Below, piece by piece: positions 58,237 through 64,000 of a stretch of DNA of 64,000 nt. Position 1 is the first letter of the stretch, and each line of letters begins with the position of its first letter. The position numbers and the translations under genes were made by a program. The notes under the pieces are model-generated. The model was not told the DNA's origin. It searched no databases and was given only the letters and a program-made list of their open reading frames with translations. The DNA lies in contig NC_081409.1 in assembly GCF_030272615.1 (NCBI RefSeq), positions 653,514,468-653,578,467 of the forward strand. Direction: 5' to 3'. The DNA is from Cryptomeria japonica. Taxonomy: Eukaryota > Streptophyta > Pinopsida > Cupressales > Cupressaceae.

Positions 58237-59252
58237 TCAGACAAGGAAGCAAGGTGACTAGTTTGATAGTGGATTCTATTCATTTGGAGGTAGAAGAACC
58301 TAACCAAAGTTCTGCATTGGTTCTATGCACCCATTCCTTGATACTTACTTTGTTAACCAAGCCTAATTAGGCCTATTAGGTCTTTGAGCATAGTAAGGGT
58401 TAGGGTATGCTGGAGTAGGCTCAATTCCTGGAACTTTGGGATCTTTTGTAAGTCCAAAAAGGGTATCCAAAATAGTGATTTTTTTTGTCTAGTCCTTTGG
58501 AAGTTTTGCAAGTTGTTGCCCATAAACCGACTAAAGAGATCTACTAGGATCCTCTATCCCTATAAAGGTTCTTAGCCTTGTGGAGGTCCCAAAACCTAAT
58601 TTGTGGTTGATTGTCCTTATATTAGACATATATAAACTAATCCAATCATCTGATTGGGGATTTGTAGATGGGAGGCCAGATTTCCATATTCTGGTCAGAT
58701 TTGGGGAAAGTGTCCCTAAACCCCAATTTTGGTTGGAGTTGTGTAAGGTCCCTAGAACCTATGGAAGAAGTGTGGGGTGTGAAACAAACTTAGGAGATAA
58801 TTCCTTCCATCTAGGAATCCATTGGACTACCTAGGAGTGAGAAATCAATCTTTGGGTGTATACACCAGTAAGTAGGCCCATTAGTACATTTCTTATTGTG
58901 TACTCTACATTACAGAGATGGAAGGTATCAGATAATAGATATCTGACTATATGAAGAAGACCAGTGGTGGTTAGCAGTAGTGTGACAGAGAGGTTGGAGA
59001 ACCAACAAAGAGGAGAACCGATAGAGAAGAAGAATAGGCTAAACCAACAAAGGTGCAACAAAGAGTGAGTTGTAGGAAATAAGGTTGTTGCAGAGAAAAG
59101 GTGAATAGAGAATCCTTTTTTGGAAGACATATCTTGTAGAGGTGAACCGGTGGAGATACATACATGAGAGTTACAAAGTTCTTTTGTAACAAGAAGATAA
59201 CTTTTTTATTTAATATATAATCTTGTGATCATTGAGTTGGAGCTCGGTGCAG

Positions 59253-59354
59253 GGGTTGGTGCTCCTTGGGTTGGTGCCCTAAAATTAGGGGTTGGTGCTC
59301 CTTGGATTCGTGCCCTAAAGAAGAAGTGGTACTCCTTGGGTTGGTGCCCTAAAT
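59253..59354. repeat. Three imperfect ~37-bp direct repeats
   Basis: Units containing GGTTGGTGCTCCTTGG and GTGCCCTAAA, third copy diverged (GTGGTACTCC). Confidence 0.85.
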
Positions 59355-59851
59355 GTTGTAACTAAATATTTCATTGTGAGGCTGGATTGGAGTAGTAGTC
59401 TCCAACAACATTTCTCACCAAGGTTTTTCCCATCTTGGGTTTTCTTCATACATATGGTGTTATGTGGTGTCCCTTTTATGTGTGGTTGCATTTGTGTCAT
59501 TCTCCCTTCTAACCGGTATGTCTAATTTATGTTAGATCTGTTAACCAGTTTACACACATAGGTTAGAAAAGGGTTATGTTTGGATATCACTGATTCACCC
59601 CCCTCTTAGTGACATCTTTTGTTCAACACACTATACACCCTGGTCAAAGACATTGTGATGAGATATAAACTGGAGATCTGAATCTTGAGACTACTTGAGT
59701 TATAATAGTGAAATATAAGTCCAAACCAAGAGGAACAAGGCATGGAGCACTATACTCTAGAACTAGGGTGTTTTTGGGTGCCTTGGTCCCTAAAAATTAG
59801 GTCCAAACTATGACAAAGGCTTTTAATGGCTTCTTGAGGCTTCTTGAATTT

Positions 59852-61012
59852 TGTTGGCCATTTGGTGGAATTGATTATGTGTTGCGTTAATGTTGAAACA
59901 CTAGCTATTTGGATGCTTTACCGACACCCTTATGGTCCTGGTAGGTTGAGTGGTTTTTGGTTAACTTAGATCTGGCATGATCTAGTTAACTCCGATATAA
60001 TCTAGTGTTGGAATTGGTTTGTTCATAATGCCTATACTCATATTTGGTCATTTGGTTTTGGTCTAGTGATTGGATGCTATCCTTCTTACACAGAGAATTG
60101 GTTTCTGGTTCTGGCAAGGGTTTCAATGACATATCTTTTGGTGGATATCTCTAATGCATTGCATAATTGGTGTTGGTGTAGCTTCTGATGGAGTTTTAGG
60201 ATTCTGTTGGTAATCTTGTTTGATACTTGGCATTTGGAGATCATTGTTGAAGCATATGGACCTATACTTGGTCCCGGTTGATCTAGATTATTGTTGTATT
60301 TCCAAGATGTCTTATGTGTTGGATATTATTTGTTTTAGTCTAAGGCCGACATGGTTTGTAATGATGTAATTGGTTTATTGTCTGGTAGTCGACTTGATTG
60401 TTTATGGTCGAGGGTTTATATAAATAAGATGTAAGATCTCATTGTAGATCATCATGGTTATTATAAGAGGTCATGGTAAAGGAATGTAATGTGCAAATAT
60501 TGTAATATCATTCAAACAGAGGAGTTGGTCAATCAATGGAGATCAAATTAGATTTGTAAGAGGATTTAGTCCTTCGGTGTTGAGCTTAACCATAACTATA
60601 CTCTGTCATAGGAGATGCTATCTTTTGCAATTCAACACTTCTCTAGATTGTAGTCTGGATTTGTATGTAGTTAGTGGGACTCCTTTTGTGATGAGCAGTG
60701 TGCTCTAGGTTGTTGGCCTTCCTACAAGTGCATGCAAGTGCAGGCCCCTTCATTGTAAATTCACATACTTACTGCAAAAGTATTATCTGATTGTGGGTAG
60801 GATTTCCACCATGGTTTTTCCCTTTACTGGGTTTTTCATGTACAAATATTGGTGTTGTGTGGATGGCTTTTAATCTGTGATTATTGTTTATGATTAATTT
60901 GATTAACTTCTATTCTAGTATTGTTGTTTTGAATTGCTAATGCTTTCGGTTATCTTTGACAACTGATTCACCCCCCTCTTAGTTGTCTTTTGGTTATCTA
61001 AATTGTCTAGCA
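59852..61012 (+). repeat. Copia-3 5' LTR
   Basis: 1161 bases, TGTTGGCCATTTGG...TTGTCTAGCA. TATA box TATATAAATA at 60417-60426, followed by AAGATGTAAGATCTC as in the Copia-1 LTR. Ends with CACCCCCCTCTTAGTTGTC, the C-rich block of Copia-type LTRs in this window. Confidence 0.85.
60417..60426 (+). promoter_or_regulatory. TATA box of Copia-3 5' LTR
   Basis: TATATAAATA, in a stretch conserved with the Copia-1 LTR (56062-56069); expected U3 promoter position. Confidence 0.6.
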
Positions 61013-61014
61013 AC

Positions 61015-61026
61015 TGGCATCAGAGG
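61015..61026 (+). other. Primer-binding site of Copia-3
   Basis: TGGCATCAGAGG, two changes from TGGTATCAGAGC, two bases after the LTR. Confidence 0.75.
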
Positions 61027-61082
61027 TTTGGTCCTCTCTACAAAAAGCTTAACCCATTGAGTAAGATCCTATGGTGACTACA

Positions 61083-64000
61083 GAACGGTGTCACACCCTT
61101 TAATCTAGGATCTGGAAATCCTCCTCTAGCAAACCTAGACAAGGAGCTTGAGAATAATTTTAGAGCAAGAGAATCCCTCTTGTGTGCACTTTCTGATCAG
61201 CAAATTATGGGATTAATAGAAAAATCATCTGGAAAGGCTATATGGGATAAATTGCAGACCCTTAATAAAGATGACCTTACAGTGAAGATTGGTAAACTTG
61301 ATAGTTATCGAGTGAGATATGAAAATCTGAAGATGGAAGAAGATGAAAGGATTACTACATTCATGGAAAGAGTAAATGAGATTGTTATGGGAATTCAATG
61401 TTGTGGTGGAACTCTGAGCGAAGATGAGATTATTTCTAAAGTTTCGAGAGCCCTACCACTGTCTTACAAAATGAAGGCTACTACTATTAATGAGTTGAGA
61501 ATAATGGCTAATACATCTGACAACAAAGATACCTTGGTTGGGAAACTATCTGCTTTTGAGCTTGAAGAATTTGGACCTTCTGGAGCTATGAAAACTGAAC
61601 CTGCTTTTCATGCATCTACATCTACAATTGGTAAGAAAGATTGGAGAGTTTAATATCCAAAATAATTAAAAGATATGAAGAGAGAGGATGAAGAGTTTGA
61701 GAAACTTGAAGCACTATTTGCTAGAAGAGCACCGAAAGGATCAGTAGGAAGTGTTCGCATATGTGCAGAGTTTGATGACATGATAGGATTGTATGTTGTC
61801 ATTGATGTCAATATGATGAAGTATGAACCGATATATTTAAGTAAGCAAACTGGCAAGAGAACCGGTATGATGGTATGAAGTGAACTGGTATATGATGATG
61901 TGAATCGGTATATGCGAACAGGTGAACCAGTATGTTGGAATGTGAACTAGTATATGCAAAGTTTGTATCGGGGTTTCATTTGATATGACTACCGGTTGGT
62001 AGTCTCAGCTTAAGGGTTTCCGGTTGATGCATTTCAAGTATGTGTGATTCGACCAACGACATTCTCTGATGAGTTAGCATTGAAATGAAGATGAGATCGC
62101 ATTGCCACGTCAACCTTGTGTGCATGAAGAATCTCCTTGAGCATCTTGCATGAAGAAGATTGATTCTATCTACCTCAGGAATGTGAAAAATCTCAGTAGA
62201 TGGTGGAGAGTACGTGATGGGTTATCAGCTTCCAGAAAAAGCAAAGAACAAACAATGTAGAATGTCTTGAGATTTGTTCAAGATTGTTTCACCCTATGTA
62301 ATGTGTTTAAATAGTCAGGATTGGACCGACTGTATTGTTAACCTAGATGCTTAGTGTTTTAGGTTTTGGCTACCGACCTATTTGTTGTCTATAAGGTTGA
62401 TGATGATTCTCATTTGAAGTTGTTGGCAAATGTTATATGTGTATCCAAGTGAAGAGATACTTGATTCATGCTAGACCAGTGCAGTGAGTAGAAATCTATA
62501 GAGTGTGATTGTAGATGTAAAGGAACTAAAGTGGATCTACCTTGGCATTAAGTGTTGTTATCATATCAGTGTATTACCTGTTGACTTCTAACCATTTCAG
62601 CAGCTAGAAAATCTGTTTATCGAGTAGCTTTAACAGGATTTTTGTAAATCCTTTAACAGGGTGACTCAAAATCATTGAGTTCTTTAAATCCTCTGACAAG
62701 GTAACCTTTAACTGGGTTTTAACCTCTAACCTGGTATTTAGTCATCCCTTAACTGGGTGATCCCTAGAAGGATTGGTTCCTAGAAGAACCTATTGTAAAG
62801 TTCTTAACCGGACTAGGCTCCTAATAGAGTGGACTTTAGAAGAGTTCAAGAATAACTTGTGGGTATTCATCCTCACCGTGGTTTTTCCCAGTTGGGTTTC
62901 CACATGAAAAATAAGTGTGTCATATGTGATACTTTTTCATGTGATGTTTAGTGTTTTTTGTTAAGCGGTAATGAATGTTGATCCAGTGGTCATTATATTT
63001 CTGATGTATTACTTGTTTATGCATATGGGTGAAGTGGAAATGAGATATTAGGTTTGTGAAGATCTAGATGTTACCGGTTTATGTCTTTCATAGTCTCACT
63101 GTGCATTACCAGTAGTGCCCTGATTTAGATCAGTGATGTTGTTTACCAGTTTGTGCAGTCTTTGCAGTTTAAGTTGTTAAAGAATTTTTTGTCTATACTA
63201 ATTCACCCCCCCCACTCAGTATTTGTTGAGTCTTTATTGTTCATCATTATTAATCAGGAATTAAGTATGAAGGAAAAGAACCTCTTAAATGTTTTGCATG
63301 TAATAAGATTGGTCATTTTGCATCTAGATGTCCTAAAAGGAATTTAAGATTTGAAGAAAGAGCTAAGAGATCATTTAAGCCTAATCAAAACAAGTATAGA
63401 TTCAAGAAAAAAAATTATGCTACATAGTGGATGAGGAAGGTATTACTGATTCAAATGATGAACCGGTAGAAGACTCTGCTAGTGGATCCAGAAATGGAAA
63501 AGAATGGGTATTCTTGGCTATCAAGGAAGATGATCTAGCATTGGAAGAGAATGTACCTGAGGAGAAGGCACTTGCTTCTAAAATTGTGGATAAGGATGAA
63601 TGGGTAATTGACAGTGGTTGTTCACATCATATGACTGGAGATAAAGGAAAGTTTTTGTCTTTGCAAGAAATTGATGGTGGATTAGTTAGATTTGGAGATG
63701 ACAAGGCATGTATGATTAAGGGAAAAGGAACTATATCATTGGATGGTAAGAATAATTCTGAAAATGTTTATTATGTTGAAGGTTTGAAGCATAATCTTTT
63801 GAGTGTAGGACAATTGGTAGATAAGGGATTTCAATTATAGTTCAAGGATGGAAAATGCCAAATCATTAACAGATTTGGCTTGGAGACCGCAACCGGTATG
63901 CAGACAAAAGGTAACATATTTCATTTGAACTCTGATGAGAAGACATGTTTGATTACACAGATTGATGAAAGTTGGTTATGGCATAAAATACTGGGTCATG
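61083..64000 (+). pseudogene. gag: Copia-3 gag, protease and integrase start, split by solo LTR D2
   Basis: 61083-61751: capsid in one frame (SDQQIMGLIEKSSGKAIWDK, LKMEEDERITTFMERVNEI, GGTLSEDEIISKV), with two TAA stops near 61651 and 61665. D2 then interrupts at the point where relatives read GSKYEGK. From 63262 the gene resumes: KYEGKEPLKCFACNKIG with an intact CCHC knuckle (CFACNKIGHFASRC, 63290-63331), a frameshift near 63420, then 63427-63840 with WVIDSGCSHHMTGDKGK (protease site intact) and YYVEGLKHNLLSVGQL. TAG at 63838-63840 interrupts FQLQF. The last bases give WLWHKILGH, the start of the integrase zinc-binding motif. Confidence 0.9.
61752..63256 (+). mobile_element. Solo LTR D2 inside Copia-3 gag
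   Basis: 1505 bases, TGTTCGCATATGTGC...ATTAATCA, flanked by GGAAG (61747-61751) and GGAAT (63257-63261), a TSD with one change. Same family as D1, sharing AGGCTCCTAA, TAGAAGAGTTCA and GGGTTTCCACAT in order. The C-rich block (CACCCCCCCCACTCAG) lies near its right end. No internal element remains. Removing it rejoins the gag frame at GS-KYEGK. Confidence 0.82.

Larger units (their letters stand above)
56300..59628 (+). mobile_element. Non-coding LTR-like region of an unidentified element
   Basis: Its right end has the R-U5 hallmarks of other LTRs here (TTTTTCCCATCTTGGGTTTT, then GATTCACCCCCCTCTTAGTG and TTCAACA at 59628). The left end is not fixed; a TGTGATGACCC motif at 56351 could be an LTR start. 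Open frames (56918-57295 minus, 58580-58834 plus and others) are short and carry no recognisable motif. It contains two tandem-repeat blocks listed separately. It may be one long LTR or more than one fragment. Confidence 0.4.
59852..64000 (+). mobile_element. Copia-3: Ty1/copia element, 5' half, runs off the window
   Basis: 5' LTR 59852-61012, primer site 61015-61026, gag and protease to the window end, with solo LTR D2 inserted in gag. Same LTR family as Copia-1 and opposite in strand to Copia-2. A deletion between the primer site and 61083 removed the gag start. Partner LTR and most of pol lie outside the window. Confidence 0.88.

Overview
The window looks like intergenic DNA from a large, repeat-rich seed-plant genome. 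I favour a gymnosperm or conifer because of the long, old, AT-rich LTR elements, but this rests on overall appearance and not on a host gene. I found no intact host gene, tRNA, rRNA or CRISPR array. Almost everything that can be explained is retrotransposon, most of it broken by stops and frameshifts and stacked by nested insertion. Element names (LINE-1a/b, Copia-1/2/3, A, B, C, D) are labels for this annotation only.

Layout. 1-2990: AT-rich DNA with an LTR-like segment, a 50-bp tandem repeat and a microsatellite. 3007-11165: an L1-type LINE on the minus strand, bounded by a perfect 16-bp target-site duplication (TSD). 11575-12129: the end of a chromodomain-bearing Ty3/gypsy pol. About 13482-19500: a second, more decayed LINE on the minus strand. 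About 19840-25102: element A, a truncated pol-less LTR element. 25103-29477: LTR remnants, including a solo LTR (27544-28883, TSD CAACT). 29478-56300: a nested stack. 56300-59628: LTR-like DNA with tandem repeats. 59852 to the end: the start of a third Copia on the plus strand, its gag split by a solo LTR (61752-63256).

The nested stack. Copia-1 (plus strand) is cut within the first bases of its 3' LTR by Copia-2 (minus strand, 33948-55434, TSD GTTGG). Copia-2 is cut in its 3' LTR by element B (34631-42716, TSD ATAAC) and in its integrase by element C (45924-52598, TSD AGTTC). By eye, over the first 350-450 bases, LTR pairs differ by about 8% (Copia-2), 5% (C) and 3.5% (B), which agrees with the nesting order.

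The most interesting content is the A/B/C family. These have LTRs, an initiator-Met-tRNA-type primer site, a polypurine tract and, where checkable, 5-bp TSDs, but no protease, integrase, reverse transcriptase or RNase H. They share two ORFs. ORF1 is a coiled coil followed by a tandem array of CCHC zinc knuckles (five in B, four in C, about four degenerate ones in A). ORF2 is a protein of about 1,000-1,100 residues that I do not recognise; in B it is one frame of 1,098 codons. They were probably moved by enzymes of Copia elements such as Copia-1, 2 and 3, which use the same primer-site type and 5-bp TSDs. Many stops in the pol genes are TAG where relatives have Gln, as expected from C-to-T decay of methylated CAG sites.
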